From Mycolicibacterium brisbanense (GTDB lineage: Bacteria; Actinomycetota; Actinomycetes; Mycobacteriales; Mycobacteriaceae), in assembly GCF_001570425.1 (NCBI RefSeq), contig NZ_BCSX01000021.1, positions 310,001-374,000 of the forward strand: DNA of 64,000 nucleotides, given 5' to 3'. The stretch's first letter is position 1, and every line of letters begins with the position of its first letter. Positions 43,801 to 50,191 of the stretch are shown piece by piece. The translations under genes were made by a program, and so were the position numbers. The notes under the pieces are model-generated. The model did no database searches. It was given only the letters and a program-made list of their open reading frames with translations, and was not told the origin of the DNA.

Positions 43801-44424
43801 CGAGTCGGCCGGAACCCACGTATCACTGCCGGGATCGTATTTCTGGGTCCGGGGTGGGGCCGCGATGTCGACCGTCAACACGGTGCCGTCCGGCAACAGC
43901 GTCCACGTCTCCTCGTCGCTGCCTTCGTCTTTGGTCGTCGCAGCGGTGCCGAACGCGGTTCCCGCTACCGTCCACGTGTCGAGCACGGGATCCCAGATCG
44001 CCGATACGTTGCTGGTGAGCCCGCCGCACAGAACGCGTCCGTCGGCCAGGATGCAGGCGGACACGTCGCCATTGATCGCGTCGAAGGCCGGGCTCGGCTT
44101 GTTCATGGACGACCACGTGTTGGTCAACGGATCGAAGATCTCGGCCAGCGGGGTGTCGTTGCCCGCGTCGGAGTATTCCCCGCCGATCGCGAACACGCGA
44201 CCGTCCCTGAGCACCCCGGAGGCGAAAAATTGCCTGGTGTTGGCCATCTTGAAGGGGCCGGCCCACGCGCCGGTGTCGTACTGACCCGCGCCGTCGGGCG
44301 TCAGCCGCCACCACTCGGCACCACCGGTGTTGTGAACAAGCACCGATCCGTCGGACAGCAGCAGCATCGTGTCAGGGGTCAGCCCCGCTGGCACCCCACT
44401 GATGAGCTTCCACTTGTTCGCCAT
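40846..44424 (-). CDS. Large kelch/galactose oxidase-like protein with three ASH domains and seven C-terminal repeats
   Basis: 1192-residue multidomain protein. Residues about 1-385 form a kelch-type beta-propeller (RQFFASGVLRDGRVFAIGGEYSDAGNDTPLAEIFDPLTNTW and similar blades). About 390-505 is a galactose oxidase C-terminal (DUF1929-like) domain. Three ASH/choice-of-anchor-D domains follow (about 505-823; each with FTPTTSAFETATIRITSNDP-like strands). About 824-1192 are seven repeats of 52-54 residues sharing SQHVFFIGTDNHVHELFIG and WADNDLTALAGA, probably another propeller of lectin type. The ATG at 44424 follows AAAGGAA. No signal peptide is visible. It lies 119 bp downstream of a multicopper oxidase gene, suggesting a joint function. 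The copper/Tyr-Cys galactose oxidase chemistry cannot be confirmed. Confidence 0.83.
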   Translation of the reverse strand: MANKWKLISGVPAGLTPDTMLLLSDGSVLVHNTGGAEWWRLTPDGAGQYDTGAWAGPFKMANTRQFFASGVLRDGRVFAIGGEYSDAGNDTPLAEIFDPLTNTWSSMNKPSPAFDAINGDVSACILADGRVLCGGLTSNVSAIWDPVLDTWTVAGTAFGTAATTKDEGSDEETWTLLPDGTVLTVDIAAPPRTQKYDPGSDTWVPADSSPATLTQQLALMSLQNNATPPVSVNISEIGPAVVLPNGHLFAIGATGHTALYIPPGSPTQPGSWTAGPDLPPDTSGNNFNSPNGNIQTAIDAPCVLLPGGKVLLVAGNTVAEKNATQFWSNPSIVYVYDPATNATPVALDKQPSNNTTDTWQTRFLLLPTGQVLFSSEEAGKLSLLTPDAALVAPDPSWRPTITSCPTSMAVGHHYKLHGTQLNGLSQACAYGDDAQMATNFPIVQLTMGASVHYVRSFDFSTLGIATGAAVHSTLIDIPASLPTGSYELRVIANGIPSDPVTVTVATQLPQIAVALEDDLDFATVCAGSRAYRTLTVFNVGNADLIVDTVSNIAGSGDFTVLPNPVTPLTIESGDEVDFTIEFTPTTSAFETATIRITSNDPVTPNLDVDATGTGGAPALELAFPGAGQFGKACLGSFVDRGLVLNNRGPCDLQILAVSSSSPDFVPPGVFSYPLVVAPGDSIELPIRFQPTTFGSKSSTISVLSNDPTGPKTVVVSGTAPAPRLTLMVPGAGDFGEVRLGKFTDLDLVISNQGPCQLTITGIVSSAPTFVPPQVASLPLTVEGGGSVEVPIRFQPTHRGAAAATLTIFSNDPSSPAVVGVSGTGWPPLPVAGTALEGFRLSNDSQHVFFTGTDKFLHELDIAAGSVWADHDLTTLASAVPPIPTTALAGFRLSDDSKHVFFIGTDGDVYEYYFTVAEGWVYNDVTALARAVTPAVTSELTGHALGDDSKHVFFVGTDSHVHELFIGSNGRWADNDLTALAGGATPRPTTALSSHRLGDDSQHVFFIGTDNHVHELFIGSGAGASWADNDLTALAGAMPPNPATALTSYRLGDDSQHVFFIGTDNHVHELFIGSGAGASWADNDLTALAGAVISTPGTALTGFPLGNGSQHVFFIGADSHVHELDIDSGGSWADHDLTTLAGAVPPIPATGLTGYPLGNDSKHVFFIGAGHHIHELFFTAGPGWVDNDLTALT
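41170..41499 (-). repeat. 162-bp tandem repeats coding for lectin-like blades
   Basis: Two adjacent copies, starting at 41170 and 41332, share more than 100 bases almost without change. They encode repeats four and five of the large protein, while the other five copies are diverged. The near-identity points to a recent in-frame duplication of one blade unit and a potential length-variable site. Confidence 0.8.
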
Positions 44425-44543
44425 GGCGAATTCCTTTCTCGTTCCGGGTCTCTGGTTGCGGGGGCGGGTGCAACCCGGCATTGGTGTCCGTGTCGACACA
44501 GGCCCAGAGGTTCAGCTCGTCGGGTCGCCGATCGGCGGTGAGC

Positions 44544-46562
44544 TCACATCTGCATCGGTGCGCCGTCGTCCATGGGCACCACGGTCACGACGATCGGCCG
44601 CATCATCTGGGTGTCCTCGTGCTCCAGGACGTGGCAGTGGTAGACGTAGCGGCCTGGGACGTCGAACCTGATGGCCACGCTCACCACGTTGCCCGGATCG
44701 ACCCGGATGGTGTCTTTCCAACCGGTGATTTCCGCAGTGTCGTAGCTGCGGCCCGGGTCCGGCAGGGGCAGCAGCGGGGCGGTGGCGGTCCGGGATGCCG
44801 GGTCGTAAATGTTGTTGCCCAGGGCGTCGGCATATGCGATCTGACCTGCCGCGGACCCCAGCGGCTGGAACTGGGACTGGTGGATGTGCAGCGGGTGAGT
44901 GTCACCTGTGGTGTTGACGAACCGGAAGACCTGCCACTGACCGAGTTGGGGTCGTATGCCGACGTGGTCGTCAAACGCAACCCGTGTCTCCGAAGATGTC
45001 TGGTCCCCGACCATCCACCCGTCGACGCGGTATTTCTTGGTTTCGGTGTCAGTGGGCAGCCGTAAGGCGATGTCGCCGTTGGCATCCTCGACAAGCTCCT
45101 GGACGTAGAGGTGCCCCGGCGGATCGGTTTCGGCCAACAGGATCAGGTGGTGCTCGTGTCCCTCGATTGAGATCTCGGGCGCGGCGTCATGGGCCGGGTG
45201 CGCGGTCAGACCATGCACCGTGCGCCGGAATGCGGCGTTGAGCTCGACGCCGTCGAACGCGCTCGCCGGCTGATCCATACCGCGCAACTCGGCGTCTGGA
45301 TCGACGTCGAGGCGCAGCACCCACGGAAACGGATTACGGCCAGGACGATCGCCCTTGTGCCACAGGCTGTTCAGCTGCGCGGCGGTCGGGACCTTTCCGC
45401 CTCCGAACGGTGCCTCCGCGGAGTTGATCAAATACACCTGTGTACCCGGGGCGAACCCGGACAGGTCGACCAGCACATCGAGCCGCTCGGCCGGAGCCAA
45501 CGTCAGTGCCGACCTCGGGGCTACCTTGGCCGCCTTCCACAGCAGTCCGCCGTCGGAGCCGATGATCCGCAGCACATCGTGGTGCACCCTGACCTCTGGC
45601 GGTTGGTCCCCGATCGACGGAGGATCGACAGTCACCAAGTGCAGCCGGTAGGCACGGGCATTGGACCCGTTGAGCATTCGCAGCCGGAAGGTGGCCGGCC
45701 GGAGCGAAAGCTGTGGCCACAGCTTTCCGTTCACCAAGGTAAGCGGCCCGAAAAACTCGCCGGTATCCGGAGTGGTCTTGTGCAGGAACCTAATCTGCCC
45801 GTCTACGGCGTCGATGTTGCGGTCCTGGATTATCGCCACGATCTCGCCTTCTTCGGGAGTGGTCGGCAGACCCAGGTCGCGCTCGGCCTGATCGCGCAGG
45901 ATGTAGCCGCCGGCCAGACCCGAATACACGTGGTAGCGGGTTCCGTTCATCGCGTGGTCGTGATACCACAGCAGCGCTCCGACCTTGCCCAGCGCGATGT
46001 CGACATTGTCGTAGGTATTGGCGTAGAACGACACCTGTTGGCCGCCAGCGGGTATCATGTTCTCCGGCCAGCCGTCGGCATCAGAGGCCGAATGACCACC
46101 GTGAAGATGCGTGCTGGTCCAGCCCAATGGCGCCGACGGCATCTTCTCGGGCACACCTCCCTCACTCCCGAGGTAATTCTGGACCGAGTCGTTGTCTCCA
46201 TCGGGGTCATCGACGACGGCCGTGCTGAACGGCAGGGTTGGTACCGGTCGGTTCGGATCGCGCTGGTACAGACTGGCGTCCAGACGATTCCGCCACGTCA
46301 CAGTGGTGGCATTGCCGGCATCGGCTTCCAGAAGTGGCCCAGGGGATGTCACCCCGCCCGGCACGCCGTAGCCCCACGCCGCGATTTCGGGCAGGTCCGG
46401 ATGAATCAGCGCGGTCGTCGCCGCGATGTCGATCGAGATCGCGTCGCCCATCTTGACGGGGTGTAGCACCGCCAAAGGGGTGACGAAGGGCCGCAACGGA
46501 GTTCCCGGATCCCATGGATTGTCCGGAGGATCGATCTGCTTGGAGAGCTTGGTTGCGTGCAT
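44544..46562 (-). CDS. Multicopper oxidase, CotA/bilirubin oxidase type
   Basis: 672-residue laccase-like oxidase. All copper ligand motifs are present: THLHGGHSASDADGWP (about residue 150), WYHDHAMNGTRYHVYSG (about 197), HPLHIHQSQFQ (about 554) and YHCHVLEHEDTQMMRPIVV (about 640), giving the type 1, 2 and 3 centres. It should couple oxidation of phenols, bilirubin-like pigments or metal ions to reduction of oxygen to water. No signal peptide or Tat motif is visible, so a cytosolic or non-classical location is implied, as for CotA. The ATG at 46562 has AAAGGA about ten bases upstream; an ATG nine codons earlier is possible. It is first in the trio with the kelch/ASH protein. Confidence 0.88.
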   Translation of the reverse strand: MHATKLSKQIDPPDNPWDPGTPLRPFVTPLAVLHPVKMGDAISIDIAATTALIHPDLPEIAAWGYGVPGGVTSPGPLLEADAGNATTVTWRNRLDASLYQRDPNRPVPTLPFSTAVVDDPDGDNDSVQNYLGSEGGVPEKMPSAPLGWTSTHLHGGHSASDADGWPENMIPAGGQQVSFYANTYDNVDIALGKVGALLWYHDHAMNGTRYHVYSGLAGGYILRDQAERDLGLPTTPEEGEIVAIIQDRNIDAVDGQIRFLHKTTPDTGEFFGPLTLVNGKLWPQLSLRPATFRLRMLNGSNARAYRLHLVTVDPPSIGDQPPEVRVHHDVLRIIGSDGGLLWKAAKVAPRSALTLAPAERLDVLVDLSGFAPGTQVYLINSAEAPFGGGKVPTAAQLNSLWHKGDRPGRNPFPWVLRLDVDPDAELRGMDQPASAFDGVELNAAFRRTVHGLTAHPAHDAAPEISIEGHEHHLILLAETDPPGHLYVQELVEDANGDIALRLPTDTETKKYRVDGWMVGDQTSSETRVAFDDHVGIRPQLGQWQVFRFVNTTGDTHPLHIHQSQFQPLGSAAGQIAYADALGNNIYDPASRTATAPLLPLPDPGRSYDTAEITGWKDTIRVDPGNVVSVAIRFDVPGRYVYHCHVLEHEDTQMMRPIVVTVVPMDDGAPMQM

Positions 46563-47224
46563 CGGATGCCCATCCTTTTGTTCGTGCATCGTCCGGGTTA
46601 TCGGACAGCTGTCCTGGCACAGTCCCCTCAGCAGCGCGATCCATTCGTTGGCTGTGCATCGCCGTGACCGGTCGTGCTCAGATGCCGGCCATACGCGACA
46701 AGGGCAACTCTGACACCAGTGGACGCCGCGGCCATGCGTAGTTCACTACTCGAATTGGTGTCTGGGGTTGCCAGCAGTCACGCATTTCCCACGCACGAGA
46801 TACGTAGTCAGAGACGGACTACTACACACGCACCGAGGGCTGATTCTCACAGCAACTACACTCAGTTCACGGACACGAGCCGCGAAGGCTCTTCGCTGAG
46901 TCGGCAGATCATCAGTTCACTCGCAAGAGTATTTGATTGCGAAGGGCATTAAATCGCCAAGCACGTTTTCCGCATATCGAAAGACTTCAGCAGGAACCGT
47001 AAATGTATGTAGGTTCTCACCTTCGGCGGCTTTTCCGGCCCTCTCTGATCTAGGCCTTCGCGAGTCATCTCGCGACGCCGGCCTCCGCATGGGCTGGCAA
47101 CTATGCCGGTGCCTTGGGTCGAAAAAATTTTCGGGGCCGTCAGACTAGGTTAGCGAGTCGTTGCCGACCGCAATCTCTGCGCAGCTAGGCTTAGCCAATC
47201 AGCGTAGCTTGGGGGACCCCGACG
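46563..47224. other. Intergenic, gene-poor
   Basis: About 660 bases between divergent multicopper oxidase and diguanylate cyclase genes. Short frames on both strands show no protein signature. The sequence is less GC-rich than the flanks in 46800-47030. TGTAGGTTCTCAC at 47008-47020 recurs at 53461-53473 and, with one change, at 56295-56307. GTAGTC...GACTAC near 46804-46822 is a loose inverted repeat. Confidence 0.45.
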
Positions 47225-48310
47225 GTGGCATTCGTTGTTCGTCAGTGGTGGCAGGACGATCACTATGACTGGCTGTCGGGCTACCTGGCAGCCCGCAAAA
47301 TGGACGCGCTCACTCGCGCCGTGATGGCCTTCCTGGTCGCGTCATTCGTTGCCTGCTTGATCATCTTGCTGACGGGTCACGACGGTCCCCGTGAGCCCCT
47401 TCCGGTGCTGATGACGTGGGTGGCCGTGGTTGGCGGACTGTCCGGGACAGTGTTGTTCGTCTGGCGTTGGCCGACCCGCACTCAGTCGCTCGCCTTTGTC
47501 GTCGTTATCAACGCCTCGATCGCATTGGCCTGTCTAGCCCACCCGGATCCTCTCGCCGCCATGATCGGCTGCATTGCCTTTGCTACCAGCGGAGCCTACG
47601 TCGCGTTCTTCCACAGCACCGGATGGGTGCTCTACAACTTCGGCGTAGCCGCCGCGGTGGCCACCATCCAAGCTGTCTCACTGACTATTACCGGGCATCC
47701 CGCTCTCGCAGTGGTGGATTGGTGGCTCGTGGTTGAGGTCAACATCGCCTTACCACTGGGTGGGCAAATCTTGGTTCGCGCCCTGGCCCGAGATCTGCTG
47801 CGCGCCGACACCGACCCGCTCACTGGTTTGCTCAACCGTCGCGCCTTCCACCGCAAAGCCTTGGGGATGATCCAAACACGCCCGAACAACGCGACCTATC
47901 TGATCATCATGTTGATCGACCTGGACAATTTCAAACTCGTCAACGACACTCACGGCCACACCGCGGGCGATCAGGCGCTGGTCCACACGGCCCGGGCTCT
48001 GGCGTTCGCCGCCGATGATGATCCTCACGCGGTGATCGCACGCAGTGGTGGAGAAGAGTTCCTTCTGGCCACCACCGCCCCGACTTGCACCGCCGAAGCG
48101 CTGGCTGTGCGACTGTGTTCAGCCATCGCCGCCATTCCTGCGGGGATTACCGCCAGTATCGGAGCTGTGTGCGTGCTACTCGATGAGGCCACCCCAGCTG
48201 ACCACGATGTGCTTCTGAACGAAGTAGTCCAGGCCGCCGATACGGCGATGTATGCCGCAAAACGGAAAGGCGGCAACCAAGTTCATTGTGCTGGCCACCC
48301 GAATGCGTAG
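47225..48310 (+). CDS. Membrane-bound diguanylate cyclase (GGDEF)
   Basis: 361-residue protein. The N-terminal half (about 1-180) has five to six hydrophobic segments (AVMAFLVASFVACLIILLTG; SLAFVVVINASIALACLA; and others), and the C-terminal GGDEF domain starts DTDPLTGLLNRRAFHRKAL. The active site reads RSGGEEFL, a functional variant. DLDNFKLVNDTHGHTAGDQAL provides the nucleotide and metal contacts. The usual RxxD inhibitory site five residues before the motif is absent, so product feedback is probably weak. It makes cyclic di-GMP. The start is a GTG at 47225. It is monocistronic. Confidence 0.9.
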   Translation: MAFVVRQWWQDDHYDWLSGYLAARKMDALTRAVMAFLVASFVACLIILLTGHDGPREPLPVLMTWVAVVGGLSGTVLFVWRWPTRTQSLAFVVVINASIALACLAHPDPLAAMIGCIAFATSGAYVAFFHSTGWVLYNFGVAAAVATIQAVSLTITGHPALAVVDWWLVVEVNIALPLGGQILVRALARDLLRADTDPLTGLLNRRAFHRKALGMIQTRPNNATYLIIMLIDLDNFKLVNDTHGHTAGDQALVHTARALAFAADDDPHAVIARSGGEEFLLATTAPTCTAEALAVRLCSAIAAIPAGITASIGAVCVLLDEATPADHDVLLNEVVQAADTAMYAAKRKGGNQVHCAGHPNA

Positions 48311-48488
48311 CAGCGCTTCGCTCTCGTCCAGCACGTGAGACGGGACGTGGTCGGCCTCGAATCTTGGTAGAGAGTCTTTCGCGCCATCTGGATGCCCACA
48401 TCATCCAGGTCACGAATGTGCAGCGTGCCCTGGGCCGATCAAGCTGGTGACGTCGCGCCCAGCGCGAGCGCAGCGGTTGCGATCGGCA

Positions 48489-49841
48489 CTAGAGCTCCCT
48501 CGGTTCACCTGTGCCCATGTACTTCGCCAACTGGAAGTGCAAGTTCACGGTGCTGCGTTCGCAGTATGGATTGGGCTTGGTGCCGGGGAATCCCAGGGAC
48601 TTCATGCCCTGCTGTACGGCGGCCATGTTGGAGAAGTCCTGTGGCAGCACCGAAAGCCACCGCGGGTCACCGACCGGCGTGTACTCCCATTCGGTCTGCG
48701 GCTGTTCACCTTTCGGGTACAGCTCGAAAACTGACACCTCGACGATGCACTTGTCAGGGTTGTAGCTGGGGTGTGGGCGGGCGCCGTAGCACAGCGCGCT
48801 GATCGGGCCCTGCCCGATCTGGAAGTTCGGGAAGATCTGCCATGCGGTGCCGGCCTGCCGGCGGATGTCGGCCGGAATCGTCGGCCAGATCACGCCGCGC
48901 GCTTCGTCGTCGCGGCGCGCTGATGCCAGCCAGTGCTCAAGAACCTTCTCGGCCGGTGTCCCCTCAGGTAATTCGTCGACTAGCCGCTTCGCGGCGTTCA
49001 CCAGCGTCTCGGTGGTGGTGGCGTTGGCCTTCTCCATGGTGTAGACCTGCTGCTCCGCGGCCAACACACGCAGATCGACACCGATGCCGGATTTGGTGGC
49101 TGCCATGTCCTCTGGCACGACGTAGCCGATGTTGCTGTGTTTGCCCTGAGCTTTGGCCCAACCTTTGAATTCGCCGAATTTGTTGAACTCCGGATGCGTT
49201 GTGAAGACGTGGTAGTTCTCGTTGAAGGCCTCCAGAGCGACCTTCCAGTTGCAATCGAAGGACAGCCACTTGCGCCATTTGCAGCGCATGTTCTCCAGTC
49301 CGAACGGGTCTAAGACCTTTGCGGCGGGAAACAGGTAGTCGGCCAGCGGCTCGCAGTCCGGATCCATGTTGATCCACAACCAACCGCCCCAGGTATCGAC
49401 CCGAACTGGTTGCAGGTGAGTATTTTCCGGCGTCAGTGCGCCCTGCCAGTCCCGCTTTTCGCGGATGTGGGTGCATGCCCCGTCCAGGCCGTAGCTCCAG
49501 CCGTGGAAGCCGCAGACGAACGCCTTGCGGATTCGTCCGTAGGCGCTCTTGGCGCCCTCGGGTATGTCGATCAACCGCCGGCCGCGGTGCATGCAGACGT
49601 TGTGATGAGCGTGAAATTCGTCGGCGCCGGTGCGCACCACGATGATCGAGTCGTCAAGAATGTTGTAGGTCAGATAACTGCCCACCTCGGGCAGCTCTTC
49701 GACCCGGCCGACCTGTTGCCACACCTTGCGCCACAGCTTGTCACGCTCGGCGCGGGCGTAGTCCTCGGATAGATAGGCTTCGACCCCGATTGTGACGGGG
49801 GCGGAAAGCTCCTCCGCCGCTTCGACTTCGGTGTCGGTCAT
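48489..49841 (-). CDS. Rieske non-heme iron oxygenase, alpha subunit
   Basis: 450-residue ring-hydroxylating oxygenase large subunit. The Rieske cluster ligands are in NVCMHRGRRL (C-x-H, about residue 82) and VCGFHGWSYGLDG (C-x2-H, about 108). The mononuclear iron motif is NYHVFTTHPEF (His-x4-His, about 207-213). The ATG at 49841 follows AAGGAGG. The usual ferredoxin, reductase and beta subunit are not encoded nearby, so electron supply is by unlinked proteins. It lies 206 bp downstream of the lanthipeptide precursor gene on the same strand, but a long hairpin (49975-50025) separates them. A link to peptide tailoring is possible but unproven; otherwise the substrate would be an aromatic or steroid-like compound. 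Confidence 0.88.
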   Translation of the reverse strand: MTDTEVEAAEELSAPVTIGVEAYLSEDYARAERDKLWRKVWQQVGRVEELPEVGSYLTYNILDDSIIVVRTGADEFHAHHNVCMHRGRRLIDIPEGAKSAYGRIRKAFVCGFHGWSYGLDGACTHIREKRDWQGALTPENTHLQPVRVDTWGGWLWINMDPDCEPLADYLFPAAKVLDPFGLENMRCKWRKWLSFDCNWKVALEAFNENYHVFTTHPEFNKFGEFKGWAKAQGKHSNIGYVVPEDMAATKSGIGVDLRVLAAEQQVYTMEKANATTTETLVNAAKRLVDELPEGTPAEKVLEHWLASARRDDEARGVIWPTIPADIRRQAGTAWQIFPNFQIGQGPISALCYGARPHPSYNPDKCIVEVSVFELYPKGEQPQTEWEYTPVGDPRWLSVLPQDFSNMAAVQQGMKSLGFPGTKPNPYCERSTVNLHFQLAKYMGTGEPREL

Positions 49842-49974
49842 CACATCCTCCTTTTCGCTGCTCGGAGGGAGTCGTGTTTGAGGAAAGGCGACGGGTTGTT
49901 GTCGTCCAGTTTCGGCCATTTCAAGTCCAGGCCGCCGTCGACCATTAGCGTCTTCGCGGGACGCTTGCCGAGTC

Positions 49975-50025
49975 AATGGAATGACCGGGGCACCGCGGAC
50001 AATTGAGAGGCCCCGGGCATTCCAT
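49975..50025 (-). terminator. Long hairpin after the lanthipeptide precursor gene
   Basis: Arms 49975-49991 and 50009-50025 pair over 17 positions with one mismatch, 23 bp beyond the precursor stop codon. There is no T-tract. It could end or attenuate the lanthipeptide transcript before the Rieske oxygenase gene, or protect a short, abundant precursor mRNA. Confidence 0.55.
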
Positions 50026-50047
50026 TTAGTGTCCGGATTATGGAAGG

Positions 50048-50173
50048 TCAATTGCAGCGGTCAGCGTGGGGACAATTCCCGATGCTCACCTGGCTCGTCC
50101 AGGTAGGCGCGTAGTCTTCGGGTTCCTCGTCGGACAGCTGCTGCAGCTTCAACACTTTGTTCATGTTGCTCAT
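50048..50173 (-). CDS. lanA: Class III lanthipeptide precursor peptide
   Basis: A 41-codon gene 18 bp downstream of the LanKC stop, with GGGAGGTGA ideally placed before its ATG. The leader (about residues 1-23) contains NKVLKLQQLSDEEPEDY. V-L-x-L-Q-x-L is the recognition motif of class III lanthipeptide leaders, followed by the usual acidic stretch. The core (about 24-41) includes T-S-Q-V-S-I-G-N-C, matching the labionin pattern Ser-X2-Ser-X3-Cys (Ser27, Ser30, Cys34), then a second Cys40 near the end that could form a disulfide with another Cys. Thr24 and Thr26 are further dehydration candidates. The modified peptide would be made by the adjacent LanKC. No dedicated exporter or leader protease gene is visible. 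Confidence 0.85.
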   Translation of the reverse strand: MSNMNKVLKLQQLSDEEPEDYAPTWTSQVSIGNCPHADRCN

Positions 50174-50191
50174 CTAGTTCACCTCCCTTCA

